Part shown: piece after piece, positions 1 to 13,000 of the stretch
Layout: every line of letters begins with the position of its first letter
Numbering within the stretch: position 1 is the stretch's first letter
Assembly: GCA_038503065.1 (NCBI GenBank)
Contig: JBCAMK010000016.1
Coordinates: forward strand, 930,001-994,000
DNA: 64,000 nt
Origin: Paragyromitra xinjiangensis
Lineage: Eukaryota > Ascomycota > Pezizomycetes > Pezizales > Discinaceae
Direction: 5' to 3'
The notes under the pieces: generated by a model
Told to the model about the DNA's origin: nothing
What the model saw: only the letters and a program-made list of their open reading frames with translations
The model's database searches: none
Translations under genes and position numbers: made by a program

Positions 1-1000
1 CGACCCGCCTAGTGGCGAAGGCACTTGAAGGGAGAAAGTGCGGGGAAACTGTAATTGTGGGGTCTAACAGGTGACGGTGCAGCACTAGCGCCCTAGATTC
101 AACGTATGTACAGGTACACTCACTCATGCACCAGCACTGCTCTTTATCTCCATGTTGCCGTACAGACACCCTCTCTTTGGAGTTTATGCTATGTACGGGG
201 CCAACTGCATTGATTACCCCAAATCTGTCGCTTGAACTTGCCATTGTCTAATTGCAAATCTGTTCTTTCGGTTTCGGTGGGAAGGTAGGTGATCAGGACC
301 AGAGATACATGTATCATGGTGGATGCCACACATGCACGCACACCCTTTTCGCTGCTATTTGCACCTAAATGTTAGCCTAGAGCTCTTGGAGGCCGGTGAT
401 CGTGATCAATTGGTCAGTACCCCCCCTCTCTTAGTACAGTAAACTGATCGTCCGCCCACCATCACCGACTTTGCCTACGCCCACCATCATCGGGGTCTGC
501 ATTCTCGCGGGGAGAAATCCTGGTGGTTAGCTAGTTGGCAATAGAGTTCAAGGGGGTGTCGTAAGGTGTCGTATCATACGTGCTAATCCTCCCGTAGTTT
601 GATATGGGTGGGAGAGGATACAAAACCCCCCTTCCGTCCCCTCTTTGATCCTCGTCTCGTTACCAGTCGTTCGATTCTATTTTGCAGCGTCGAATCTCAC
701 GGATTCTGCACATTTAACGCGCCTACGTACATATAATCATACATACCAACCGGGCACCTTGCCTGCGAGAGCGTTGGTAGCGAAAGCCAATCATACCATT
801 ATCTTTCAAGAAAGCGGAGAACCGATCCCGATTCGATCCACTTACTTTTTTCCTATCTCTGGGTATTCAATTCGTTTGGGGATTAAACCTCTATAAATCA
901 GTCCCACCGCGCCTACCTGGTTTCGAGGAAAGCATCACCTTATCATTTTTTTTCAAGTCAAACCTAAACTATCATTTTCCCGTCTTCACATTACCACATA
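1..1000. other. intergenic / upstream region of first gene
   Basis: No convincing coding exon was found on either strand. The last 100 bases before the ATG at 1001 are T- and pyrimidine-rich and look like the 5' leader of the following gene. The open frame at 645-896 has no recognisable protein features. Confidence 0.5.
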
Positions 1001-1692
1001 ATGTCTTCATCACTTGCCAACGACCAGGTCAATGACCAACCGTCAACATCCCATCAACGTCGTTCCTCCCTGTCTCGAGGATTGACCGATCTCTTCTCGG
1101 GGAATCGTAGCACTACAGCAGCCTACCCAGGCCCCATCACATCAGCTGCACAGCAGGCAAATAATCGCCGCCGTATGAGCATGTCAAACGCCACGGGTAC
1201 GTCGCCTCCACGGCTGCAAACGGGCATGCCCCTAAGGAGGGGCTCTATTGCATCCGTTTCCTCCGCAGCATCGTCTACCTTCGACGAGAACGCCGTCGAG
1301 GACGACGAAAACCCTGCAACTGCAGCGAACCAGCCATTCGCCAGAAGGCTGAGTTTTGGTGCAAGAGCTTTAAGAGATATTAAGATCCCTGCGGGTAGGG
1401 TTCCGGCAAGTGCGGGAGCAGCATCCCCTACAGTCTCCAGAGGTTTGCTTCCCTAGACATCCACATCCACCTTGCCCCTTGTTGGAGATAAGACTAATAT
1501 GTTTTTTTCCTGTCAGGGTTCTGGCAAGATAATAGGTTAAATTCACAAGGCCAGGGAGAAGAATCTGTCCAACAACAACGCCGCCAGTCAATTGCGGCCT
1601 TACCGCAGCCGGTAAATCGTATGCCACCGAGGAGCATGACCGTGGATCCTATGCAGGAAAGAATGCTTAAGGGGGACTTCTATTTTGACTAA
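1001..1692 (+). CDS. conserved fungal protein of unknown function, RRxS-rich
   Basis: Two exons, 1001-1442 and 1517-1692, give a 205-residue protein; the intron starts GTTTGC and ends CTGTCAG, and the join is phase 1. The protein is low-complexity and Ser/Arg-rich. It carries five basophilic-kinase-type motifs (RRSS, RRMS, RRGS, RRLS, RRQS), an acidic patch (DENAVEDDEN) and a conserved-looking tail, MLKGDFYFD. From memory, proteins with this layout and a C-terminal LKGDFYxD end occur widely in Pezizomycotina without an assigned function. No signal peptide or membrane segment is visible. The next gene downstream encodes 14-3-3, a reader of phosphorylated RxxS sites; that link is only suggestive. 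I am confident that it is a gene, and its function is unknown. Confidence 0.85.
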
Positions 1693-3357
1693 ACCTATCG
1701 CTCTTTCATCGGACTCGGATTTTGAGATATCGATCTGACTCGGAGGAATCTCTACAATCGTTTTCGAAATTCATGCGACTCTGAACGAAGGGAATAGTTT
1801 GGGGTAAAATGAAAAAAAAGAATGAAAAAAAGATGAAAAATCTGTGGTTTCCTCACACAAAAACAACATTGGCGAATGTACGAATAGTCGAATACCCGGG
1901 CCGTGGAGTCCATGGTGCCACCACGACACGATATGTAACAATAGTAGTTATGGAGTTTTGGGGAGGGCGTGGGATGGGACAGTTGCTTATTATTCTTGGG
2001 TCTGAGCATGATAACTCGTGATTGGTACAATTTTGTAGTTAATTTTCTTGCAAGGATTATGAAGTTTCACGAAGCAGTATCGGGTGCGGGGGTAGGCGGC
2101 GAAGACACTCATTTCAATTGGAGTTTCTGTTTCTGGCTTTACCAATTGTGTGATGTTGTGTACCTTTTTTTTTCTGTTTGTATCTATTTCTCAGAGTCAA
2201 ACATCGATAGGTAAATTCGAAGCTGTCTTTCGGAGCTATACGCCTGACGGATTCCATGGGAGGAGAAACACCGATTTCGATGAGCACGGCCTTAAAAAAA
2301 AGTGTAACACCAACAAAATTAAAACAGGATTTCTCTTCGGAAGAAGCAACGTATCTATCGTGGCGGGTCGAAAATATTCCAACGCCTCGTTGGTGGTGGT
2401 TCGTGTAAATGGTGGGCAGTTGACCACGTGCCTGGTCCCAGAGCTGGGCTCGAGCCGTTCTTCCAGAAACCGACAAAGAAAGAAGTCGGCCATCGTCCAT
2501 GATAGACAGCACCAAACGCTGTTCGGGACCCATAGCCACGTGTGGGAGATTCCGGGAACCCATCGCACAGGAACTGTCTCGCTTGGGTTTTCTGTGTTGA
2601 CAGGAAGTCATGCAAGATCTCAGAGTCCTCTCTACTCACATACCAAGCATAGGTAGCGAAACGTACTGGGAGGCAGGAGCTTCAACAAATTGAATGCAGG
2701 GACAGAAAATGCAGGAGGTGTTGTTTTTCTTCCTTTATCCAAAGAGATGATGCTCATCAGTAGTTTCGGGATTGGCCAGCATCACAGGGATGACGTCTGG
2801 GAGACGCATGATGATGAAACGAGAAACAGTGCGATAAAGGATTTGAGATAGGAACTGGGATCAAGAAGGGGAGGGCGAGCAATTCCCCGATGAGGAATTC
2901 TTTTATTTATTTTTCCAAGAGGGCTGTAAAGCAGCATTCGTGGGTGGAGGGGCAAAGCACAGCACCACGATGTTCACGGGAGGCAACTAGAGTAACAGTG
3001 CTGCCGCTGCTGGTACTGCCGAGCCACACATCAGCACAGGACCACGACGACTCGCTCGGCCTCTCTCTGACCACCGCCCGCCTTTCTTTCCCTTTCCATC
3101 CATATCTGAGTTGTTGTCTGCCTCCGCCTCCTTTCTTGCTCCAAATTCCCGTCACCTCTTTTCCTTGCCTGGAATAACACTCCCCACTACGACAACAACA
3201 ACAACCCACCTCTTCTTCTACTTTCTCCCCATCAACCCCTTCATCATCCATCATCATCGCCATCACTCCACTGCTTCTCACACCCTCCATTCTATCAATA
3301 CGCCCTGAAATATAATTTCCTAAACAATCTCCAAATAAATTTCTCTGTTCTAACATC
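1693..3357. other. intergenic and 5' leader of 14-3-3 gene
   Basis: Several overlapping open frames on both strands (about 2110-2660 and 2890-3410) lack family features and overlap each other, so they are treated as chance. The stretch from about 3060 to 3350 is strongly pyrimidine-rich (CT, CAA and ATC runs), typical of the promoter and leader of a highly expressed fungal gene. Confidence 0.5.
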
Positions 3358-4794
3358 ATGACTACCGAGGTGAGTTGCAGCCGTTGTTGTGCTTTACTTT
3401 GCCCTTGCATCACGACCCCTCATACTTGACCCCTCCTTTCAACCCCCGATAGCCAAGGGCCTACCAAAATCTTTTCTAACGTGTTTTTTTCTTCTATTTT
3501 TCGCAGCGTGAGAGGTAATTTCGTTCCAACGATATTCCTGCAACCCCTGAATTTTTACTGAATTTCTTTGCAGCAAGACTTTCCTCGCCAGGCTGTGTGA
3601 GCAGGCCGAGCGTTACGATGGTTTGTTACCACTGCCCATCGTCGATTTTGATGAGGATTATTTCACTAACAGCCTTTCTTGATGGTTTTCAGAAATGGTT
3701 ACCTATATGAAGGTATGTTTTTCTAACCCCGCTTTCACTGATCGAGTAGTGATTATTAAAGGGGATATGTGCTGATTCGTTATTAGGAGGTTGCCAAGGT
3801 ACAGAGAACTCCTTGATCAACTGGTCATTTTCATCAACATGCTGGATTGCATCCAAAGCTGTTTCCGCCATGGTTACCCCCCTTTTTTATATTGAATAAC
3901 GACTAATGTGTCATCTTCTGAATCACAGCTTGGCGGTGAACTTACCGTTGATGAGCGCAATCTCTTGTCCGTTGCATACAAGAACGTTGTCGGTACCCGA
4001 CGCGCATCTTGGAGAATCATCTCGAGTATCGAACAGAAGGAGGAGACGAAGGGCTCTGATAAGCACGTTGGGAAGATTCGTGAATATCGCCAGAAGATCG
4101 AGACTGAGCTGGAACAAGTTTGCGGCGATGTCCTGAATGTCCTTGACGAGTCCCTAATTCCCAAAGCGGAGTCAGGAGAGTCTAAAGTGTTTTACCACAA
4201 AATGTAAGCCTTTATTGTCTGCTCCTAGCAGGTTCCCCTCTTTTTTTTCTTGGCGGCGGACTAATTGTTTTTTCTTAATATGATACAGGAAGGGCGATTA
4301 TCATCGTTATCTTGCCGAGTTCGCCTCTGGTGATAAGCGAAAGGAAGCTGCCACCGCTGCCCATGAGGCGTACAAGGTAACCAAATACCCCACCTCGCAT
4401 TGTGGCTGAACCCCAACATTTTTTATGGGCACGTGCTCACCTGTGTGTTTAGAACGCCACCGATGTCGCCCAGACCGAACTTACCCCCACCCACCCCATC
4501 CGTCTCGGTCTCGCCCTGAACTTCTCCGTGTTCTATTACGAGATTCTGAACTCGCCCGACCGCGCTTGTCACCTTGCCAAGCAGGCGTTCGACGACGCTA
4601 TTGCCGAACTCGACTCTTTGAGCGAGGAAAGTTATCGGGATTCTACCCTCATTATGCAGCTTCTCCGTGACAACCTTACTCTGTGGACCTCAAGCGAATC
4701 AGGTGATGCCGATGAGACTGCACCACAGAAGGAAGAGTCGAAGCCTGCAGAACCCAAGGCTGAGGAGGCTGCTCCCACCGAGGAGTCCAAATAA
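3358..4794 (+). CDS. 14-3-3 protein
   Basis: Phosphoserine/threonine-binding adaptor of the 14-3-3 family. Eight exons: 3358-3369, 3507-3514, 3574-3620, 3693-3712, 3787-3798, 3929-4203, 4289-4376 and 4453-4794, total 804 nt and 267 residues, the usual length. The start [20 protein letters not shown] matches the family N-terminus. The core contains [13 protein letters not shown], the phosphate-binding site residues in RRASWR and YHRYLAEF, and the C-terminal helix block [13 protein letters not shown] with [14 protein letters not shown]. The tail is acidic ([20 protein letters not shown]), as in fungal 14-3-3. Oddities: exons of only 8 and 12 nt, the latter encoding just EVAK. It acts as a dimer in cytosol and nucleus in signalling and cell-cycle control (family knowledge). 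Orthologues are the yeast BMH1/BMH2 pair. Confidence 0.97.
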
Positions 4795-6104
4795 ATGTTG
4801 CCAGCCTAGGGCTAAGCTTCTGTTATGGTAGTGTTGGGCGTTATTAGAGCAATAAATATGGAAAGGACTATTGGGGGATGGTTTGTATTTCTTTTCCATT
4901 CAAGGTTCTAAATGATCCTCTGGAACTACGGGGAAGCGAAGCCAAGCGAGGGATTGATGGTTGGTGATTGTCTCGTGGTTGGGAACATATAAACAGATCT
5001 GGAAAAAAGATGTTAGTTGTTTTCGGTGGGAAAATCTTGTTTCTTGTTTTTTTTTGCTGGGGACCAGAGAGAAATCCAAAGCCAAGGTCCCGTTCGATCA
5101 AGCCTCTTTTTTCCAAGTGTCCGTTTTCCTTTGTGCTTATTTCCTGTTAGCGGAATTTCATTGCTTTTTTCTCCTTTTTCTGTTAGTCTGCTACCTATCC
5201 CCTCTTCAACTCCCAGATGTCTCGTTCGTCCATTTAGTACCCTTTATTAGCAAATGTTTTATTCCAAACCCCATACTCTCCCCTGTTTTGCCATTTCTTC
5301 TAACACCCCGCCCCGCTTGTTCTTGACGATATTTATTGCCATTTCCAACCCTGTGCGCGCTCTTGCAGACAGGAAATACTTTTTCGTTCAGTTTTTATGG
5401 AAGGCTTTCTTCGTTTAGATAGCTCTTGTTCGCTTCTCCATGATGGATGGATGGAAATAAGTTTGTTTTTTTTGGTGGATTTCTAGTGTTCCTGTGATTG
5501 GTGATTTAGTTGCAGCCGTAGATTAAGATACCGGAAAGTACTGGAATTTTCTTTTTGGTCCCGCAGACCATGCATCACGCAAATCCCTACAGCCCTATTC
5601 CATGTTCACTGCCCCTCAGCGTTGCGTCACCTCTTAACACCTTCAGTATAGTTCCCCGCTTCTTCAACGCATACCCGAGCTGCGTCACCAAACTCGCGGC
5701 TTAGGCTTCGCATTTGATTCCACGTGCCTGAGGTGTGGGATAGTTGTCGAGAGTGTTTTTGAATACTTTGGATAATCTAGTTTTCCAAGAAAGCAAAGCC
5801 CAAAGTTGCAAGTGACGCGTCGGAGTCAGTGGTGGGTCGTTGTGTTTTGAATGAGTCTGTTTTATGCACGATAATTCTAGCCAACCAATGCCTTGAACGC
5901 ACTTCACTGTGTATCACTCGGCCACATCACAATCTCAAATGTCAATATTATTCTATCAAGTTAATCATAAACATTAACCCTCCAACTGCCTCTGGTCACT
6001 CGGAGGCTCAATTAAAATTCATAAAACCAAACCTGCTATAAACCATTCCCTGGGGTAAAAAAAGAAAAAACTGTTTTCCGTCCAACGGGTGCTCTTGAAT
6101 AGTC
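4795..6104. other. intergenic, convergent 3' regions
   Basis: Lies between the ends of two convergent genes (14-3-3 on plus, MFS on minus). It is T-rich with oligo-T and CTT runs (about 5040-5330), consistent with 3' untranslated sequence. No supported gene was seen. Confidence 0.5.
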
Positions 6105-8447
6105 TTAATCTAAATGCAATATTTTCAGAAGATCGTACCGATGCATCAAGGCTCTGTTTCTTTTGCCGAAGATATCTACGCCCCCCTTAATTAGCCTTAA
6201 CCGTCATCACCTCCACAAACCCCCAGAATAGATATGGTGATTCAAAAAATAGAAATAATAGGAGCAGGGGAAGCTTACACATCGGAATCGCAAGTGCACA
6301 AACAGCCACCTGCGCCGTCCCCATAATCCAAAACGTCTTCCACACGCCTATAACCATAATCCAATTAAACGCGCCCGTTGTAAGGGCATAAGAAAAGAAA
6401 TTCTTGAATCTGCGCACTCCAGCTCGCCAAGTTAGATCTCACTTCCCCAACTACAGGCACATCGTTCGTAAAAACTCACAATAAGAAAGTCGTAAAAGCC
6501 TCCACTGCGATTCCCCTATGCGCATCCACAATATAAAGCGAGGAAGCAACCGCTCCGATGATCATACCCATCACCCTATTCACGCTCCATCAGTACTTTT
6601 TATCTCCCCAGCGAATAGTAGATACTCACTCCATCCCAAAGAAGAAATCCGGTAAAGCCCATCCGTACTTCACCGTATTCGCGCTCGTCCACCCGAACAT
6701 ATAAACGCCAATCACGCCAGTGAATGCTTGGGGTATCACCAAGAATAGTCTAAACTCGGGCTCGAACACGCCGTTGTTCTTGCGTGTGAGGTATCGCACG
6801 CTCCAGTCGGCGATGGGGCCAATTGTTAGGAATCCTACGGTGGCGCCAAGGAAGGCACCGGTATACATGTATCCGACTTCGACCTCGCTGAAGAGTGTGG
6901 GGTAGCCCATGAACTGTTTGATGTGTAAGTAAGCTGTCTCCATATATAGAATAGTCGAGTGATAGTACGTGAAGGACCTCTCTGTGGGGGAGGGAACTCA
7001 CAATAAACGCCAATACAACCCCAATCATGACACTCCAGCCGATCAACGCACCTTGCGTCAACATGCCCCAGAACACAGCGGGGTGGAAAATCAGCACAAT
7101 CGGTCTGAGGACAAGTTTCCAAAGACTATCGTCTGTTTTACGGCCGTTGAATAACGCCATCCTTTTGACCAATCCATCACGCTGCGCAGGTACGGTTTGA
7201 TCATTTTCTTGGCCATGAACTGTGGCTTTTTCTTTATGAGCGGCGACTTGCACGAGATCGACGGGGAAGTCCGGGTTAGTTGAGGGCCGTTCGGGGGAGC
7301 TAGCTCCAGAGAGGATCTGAGATGTGGAGGAGGAGGTCGCGAGGTCGATGTTATAGTGGGAGGAGCGGCGGAAAGCAGTCTCAGGGACGAAAAGGATGAC
7401 CTTATATTCATCAGTTCCCTATCATTGGGATGGGGAGTGAAGTAGGAGATACTAACCAGTGGCAAAACCAACCCTGCAAATATAGCTACAAAGTAAAAGC
7501 TCCATCTCCATCCAATCGTGCTCGTCATCTTCCCGACTACCACCGGCGTCATAAACGCACCACCAAACAACGCGAAATTCGTTACAGCCATGCGTTTTCC
7601 ACGTTGATGCACGCAGTACATGTCGCCAACGCTAGCGTTCACCAGGGCCTCAAAGGGACACACTGCCACACCCTGGATGATTCGCGCCCATAACAAGCTC
7701 TTATAACCCTTTGAGGCACCAGCCCAAATCGAAGATACCATCAAGAGGGCGGTAGCAAGAACATAGAGATGCCGTTTACCCCATACGCGCGCAGTGGCCA
7801 CGAGGATGATACCGGCAGCGCCGACACCGCATAGGTGGTAGCCTGTTAGGACGGCGATATCGGTGAGGGAGCGGTCGAGGCCGATGGCGAGGACGAGAGT
7901 ATTAGATGCGAGAATGGAAGAGAGACTATGAAAGGTTAGATAGTGGGGGTTTAAGTTGATTAAGGATAGAAAGGTACCAGGTAGCTAGGATCTAGAGATT
8001 AAAGTGGTTAGCTATAAGCTAAGCTATCGTGAGCTGGAGGAGGACTTACAGAAGCAAAGCATAGAACGACCATAATACAATCACGTTGCCATAATGGCCA
8101 ATTCTACCCAATATATCAGCGTTCCATTCCATCGCGCATTCCAAACCCTCCTATACAGTACAGCGCGCAACGTACCAACGGATCATTCGGATCATCGCTC
8201 GGTTGCGGAATCAACACAATCGGCGTCGACCCACTCGTATCGTATTTTAGATTCGGATCCAATTTCAGTGAGCCCTCACTGCCGTATGTTTCGCTGTTGT
8301 TTTCTTTAGACCCCGCTCCCATGAACGATGTTCCTGTTGCACAAAGGTGCTGAGTTAGCAAGGTACGGAAGATCGCCACAACGCTTGGAACTATAACTTA
8401 CCTGGGACATGAGTGCCCGTGCTGGGCTCGAGGATCCAGAGTCCCAT
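6105..8447 (-). CDS. MFS transporter, HOL1-like / general substrate type
   Basis: Ten exons on the minus strand: 8402-8447, 8176-8333, 8050-8103, 7978-7991, 7457-7925, 7002-7400, 6630-6913, 6480-6575, 6279-6409 and 6105-6175; 1722 nt, 573 residues. Hallmarks of this fungal MFS group are the junction motif DPNDPLNWPLWQRD before the first membrane helix, the motif LWARIIQG, and VPETAFRR before the central cytosolic loop. The next repeat has SEVEVGYMYTGAFLGA and the end has AIPMYIFGKRNRAL. A 14-nt microexon encodes part of the first helix, and the last exon was found because YIFGKR is conserved at this place. The plasma membrane is the likely site; the substrate is unknown. Exon 7 could begin slightly upstream, at another AG. 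Confidence 0.88.
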
Positions 8448-9181
8448 CTTTTGTGAAATTATCTCACGTAGTGATAGTGGTGGGGGAGAATGTGTGGTCC
8501 AGCTATAGATAGTGCCACACCCGTGTACGCGCGACGCAGGCCGCGAAGGAGTCTTTAAGTATTTGACTTAGGGCTTTCTGTCCCAGGATCCAAGTGGTGG
8601 TGTTTGAATAACATGGAAAGGAGGGAGAAGCCGCTTTCGTGTCACAGTCCGGCTGCACTGTTGCCGGGCATGAAAAGAAGGTACAAGTGATGTGAGGGGG
8701 AGAAGGGGGGCTGAGAGACATCTCTCCCCGTGGCACCGCAGGGGGGTTTTCAAGATACTCAACCTCTGCATCGGTACTGGAATTTGCCGTTCGCTACATG
8801 CAATTGTTACAGATAATATCACGGAATTCCCCGTGCTTGAGACAGACTGCCAACTGGTTCTGCTGTAATTCCCTATCAGAGGCGCCAACGCTCGTATTCG
8901 TTGGTCGGTGATTGAACACTTTTGTATTTATTTGCTTTGTTTTTCCCAAAGACTTAGATACACCACCACTATGAAATCGCTGTTGAAACTGGGTATAGTC
9001 CAATCGATCCAGTCACAAGGTCTGGCCCAGATCTACAATTCCTGGAGAGAATTGTCTCGGAATCACTTTGTGTTGGGGCCCTCAAGCGATCACGACTCGC
9101 CACATCCCTTCTGATTCTAGTCCTCATACCATCCTCAGTCAACAAGGGGTACTATACCTTCTTAAAATTTAAGAGTACGAG
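8448..9181. other. intergenic, divergent promoter region
   Basis: Separates the minus-strand MFS gene from the plus-strand lysine-rich gene. Short open frames on both strands (8503-8888, 8908-9114) look like chance. Nothing else was recognised. Confidence 0.45.
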
Positions 9182-10026
9182 ATGAGCCAGGTTGCTAGAA
9201 GCACCGTTGAAACTTCTGATTGCGAAAATGGGAAAACTATGAAGAGAAGAAGGAAGCCGGAGGAGGATGAGGTCGATGTCTGTGAAAGGCTGAAGAAGAA
9301 AGTGAAAGTTGACCTGAATGAAGGACCGGGGACCTTGATAAAACAGGTGAAGAAGGAAGTGAAGAAAAAAGCGAAAAAGGGGGTGAAGAAGGAAGCAAAG
9401 AAAGAAGCAAAAAAGAAGGCTAAAAAAGAAGTAAAAAAGGAAATAAAAAAGGCAAAAAAGAAGACGAAGAAAGAAGCGAAGAAGCTACAAGCCAAATTGA
9501 AGAAATTAGCAAAGAAACTCGCCAAACTCAACAAAGTCGTCCAACAACAAGAAAAACGCATTAGCCATCTCCGAGTGCTTCACGATACAGAAATCAACTC
9601 GACTATCCTCCCAATCGTGACAGCGGCTGTTTATAAAGGCATCTACAAGGCTGCAATAGGAGGTAAACGAAGGGAAATAATCTCCTGGGACCCCCGCGCG
9701 AGAGCTCTCGAGTCCCACATTCCGTATTATAAACTTTTTGGAATGGCCAACGAAGAGGAAATGAAGACCTTCACAAGAACGGTAATAATTTCCCTGAACA
9801 TCTAAGATAAGAAATACTAATTCGTTATCAGTTCCCAAACGTCATCAGAAAGTGCGATGAAGCTATATACAAAGTGAGGGGTGACGACATCATAGCCGTG
9901 CTACCCTATGCATCAGCTGAAGTCTCTACTATTCTTCGTCATGGATTCAAGCTTCTGTTGGGCATCTCTCTGGATGACTGGGACCGGGCTACGGATGAGC
10001 AGAAAAGCATCACTATTGAAATCTAA
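9182..10026 (+). CDS. lysine-rich repeat protein, unknown function
   Basis: Two exons, 9182-9781 and 9832-10026, 264 residues; the intron begins GTAATA and ends TATCAG, phase 0. Residues about 20-43 hold a bipartite basic signal (KRRRKPEEDEVD then RLKKKVKV). Residues about 57-123 are a heptad-like array of KKE/KKA/KKV units that becomes a leucine-bearing helix (LKKLAKKLAKLNK), probably one long charged alpha helix or coiled coil. The C-terminal half is ordinary globular sequence (ILPIVTAAVYKGIYKA, FPNVIRKCDEAIYKVR, HGFKLLLGISLDDWDR). I do not recognise the family. The nuclear-type basic signals suggest nucleic-acid or nuclear association, which is inference only. The reading frame is unbroken although the surroundings are gene-poor. 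Confidence 0.7.
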
Positions 10027-13000
10027 AGACACGAAGCAGAACCTCGTATGTATAAAACCTTCCGTATGCGCTAGCCCACAGTGACTAAGAAGATACATGC
10101 AGCCGCGATAGGAAAAAGGGTTGATCGTGGTGAGGGTGAAGTGCGTGTAGGAATAGCTAGCAACCACATTAATCCGTCCTGCGCGAACCTTGGTACCTAG
10201 CCAACCAACAGTTACAATGAAATAAAGCAGTGGGGGAAATCCTTTCAGCGACCATAGGCAGACATAAAGAGGAGGAATTTCCCAGCTAATTACTATATTT
10301 TTACTACTCAATTCTCTACAATATATATAAACTTAGATAGCGAAGGTAGAAGCCCCAGAACCTGTGCTTCTCACTAAAGTAAGTTATAAGCCAAGTTTAT
10401 AGAGTCAACTAGCCGATCATGCATTAATGTTAGGGTCTGTCAGGTCTAGAAGATTTAATTTTAACACCCTACCCATTCCTTTTCTTTGCAAAGCTCGAGA
10501 ACAAGGATGACATAGGCAATATGATCATATGATATAAAACATACAATATCATAGAGAATAGAGAGACTTTTCATAGGCCCGCTGCCAAAATGGATAGGGC
10601 TCAGATTGGCAACAAGGCCCGAAGCTACACCATTTACTAACAGTAGTCATATAATTGGGGAAGGCATTGAAGCCCCGAAAAAACAAATCCCAAATCCCAA
10701 ATTGATCAACCAAGCCGTGGACGTGCCAGGTTGATTCGCATCGGAAGTTATAGCCAGCAAAAGTTACCTCCGATTTCTTTTTTTTCTCTCTTCGAGGACA
10801 GCTGAAAGGCCACATACGCGTTGAGAAAATAAAAGGCAATTATCAAGCCCTGGGGATACGACATATCTGTAGACAGTAAATCGCTTAGCAAAAGTATGGT
10901 TGGCTAACAAGGACACTAAAATACTAAACTAAAGATGGAAATGGAGGTGATCTACAAAATGCATTCAACCATCTCGACGTCACTTATGCAAACATGGTAA
11001 TAATCGGAGGTAACGCCTTTTTCAACAAATCACAAAGTTAAAAATCTCCTCAAACCTGTTTCGGCCAAGAAATTGAGTAATTGACTCGGCTGCATGGCTG
11101 TCTATGCATGGTAAGTGTAGAAGAACAAGCGGCTTCCCGACCAAACGAGTTTCATTTCTCGGAACAAAGAGAAGAAGATCCTATCAAAACCTTTGTCAAC
11201 TGCCGCAAGACATAATCCAATACGTGTGCAGATTTTAATTCTCACAGTAAAGATACGATCTTGTGTTCATTCCACACCAAAACTTAAATCCCGTTCCACA
11301 ACGTAATTGCTGGTAGAGTTTGGGCGTTTCGTTCGCCTACGAGGCACCATAAACATTTCCCCTTGCATCTTCCTAAGAGATGGTCCTAGATCCTAATACC
11401 AATCACTAACTTACATCTAAAACCTCTCTGCTGGAAAAAGGCAATCCAACTAGAGCAACAAGAAATAAAAGCCTTGGATTATTTTCCCCCTGGAGCGACA
11501 AACTGTCACAATTTCACGTAAGAATCGGGTTTTCAATTAGTCGAAAAGTAACGTTCAGTGTATTAAAGAAGAAACAATCAAACCTATAGGAGTACCCCGA
11601 TCTGACCCCTCGGGACTTCTAAGACCTCAACAAACTAACTCAAGTAGGACTCTGCCCCGAACAGACTCTAGCTCTCAAGTTTAAACTCTATACTTTACCT
11701 AACTCCCATCACCATTTATTATTGTGCCGAAGAATATGCCTCCACCCTAACGTCTCCAAAATACGAAACAGATATATCTATCCGACCACTCGAGCCAGCT
11801 CTAATTGACCGGGGTTTCATATTTTACGAGATTGCAAATGCCCCGAATACCAAGCCTATACCGTGATGATGCAAGCAAGCGCCTTGAGATCTAACTCTTA
11901 GCTAAGCCCTAGAAGTAACAATACCGTTTTAAGGTATAAGAAACTCTTGTGCCACTTTCTGTACAAGTACAGGAGAGTAATCTCATTTTCCTTCGAAGCA
12001 GGAAAAGATACTTCCCAAAGCTAGCCAATTAAAGCCCTTCGAGTTTATTTCATATCAAAGACAGAGAGCATTCTATCAAATATTTAACAGCGTGATACAT
12101 GCGATAGCCGCAGTATTTTTCCCAGCATGCCCTTTTTGGAAGGTTATAAGGAACTTTGCTTATTGGGAATATTTATTCATCTCTTAGACGCTGACGCGGC
12201 GGGAATAACTATACAGCGCTAATAGGCAACTTATCCGCTGCGTGGAACCTACCTAGAAGATTACCATAAAGCACTAACCCAACCCCTTAAATATCTGAAT
12301 ATCATAAAGACGAGAGATATTCGACTGTGGGATAGGCTGGAAGTGGAGATATCACCATACTGCCACCAACGTGTAGGACTAAGTTCAAAGAACCTCTTCG
12401 CGTGCTCACCCTGCGTCTTCCAAAAACTTCACAACGCCCCAACATCTTCACCATTAATTTTGGTCCTAAGAAGTAGAGAATCAGAACTATCTCGCACTTC
12501 TACGTAAACCGAGTGAGAATTCATGAAGCTCGTTCGAAATCCCCTGAGGTGCTCCGGCCGCAAGCAATTAGTCGTGAAGTTGGCGCCCAAAGCTCAAGAA
12601 CTCATAAACTACATGTAGATAGCTACAGAGGGGAAGTACATGTAATGCATCACATGCTTCCATGGCTGTCCCACAAAACATGTATATGGTGGACGTAGAA
12701 CATGCATGTATATTAGATGGGCGTTCAGTGGATACCTGCATCAGCTTAAACCTTTCCCCGGAAGCCTTTTCCATGACGCCAAAACCCTTGCAAATTTCGC
12801 CCCAGAGATATGAACCCCATGACGCATGTATTCCGTAGGGAATTTGAACGACGCTTCCTAGAACATTTCCACCCGGTTTCCAAGCTTTTGGGGCATTTCG
12901 AGAGATTTCAAGAACTGATTTTTACATTAGCTTCGGATTGGGCAACCTTGCCAATGGATTAACAGATCCCTAGAAGAACTCGAACCACACCGCTTGAGAT

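Noticed and set aside
2114..3413. Several overlapping open frames upstream of the 14-3-3 gene
   Set aside because: They overlap on both strands, show no conserved features, and one covers the 14-3-3 start and pyrimidine-rich leader.
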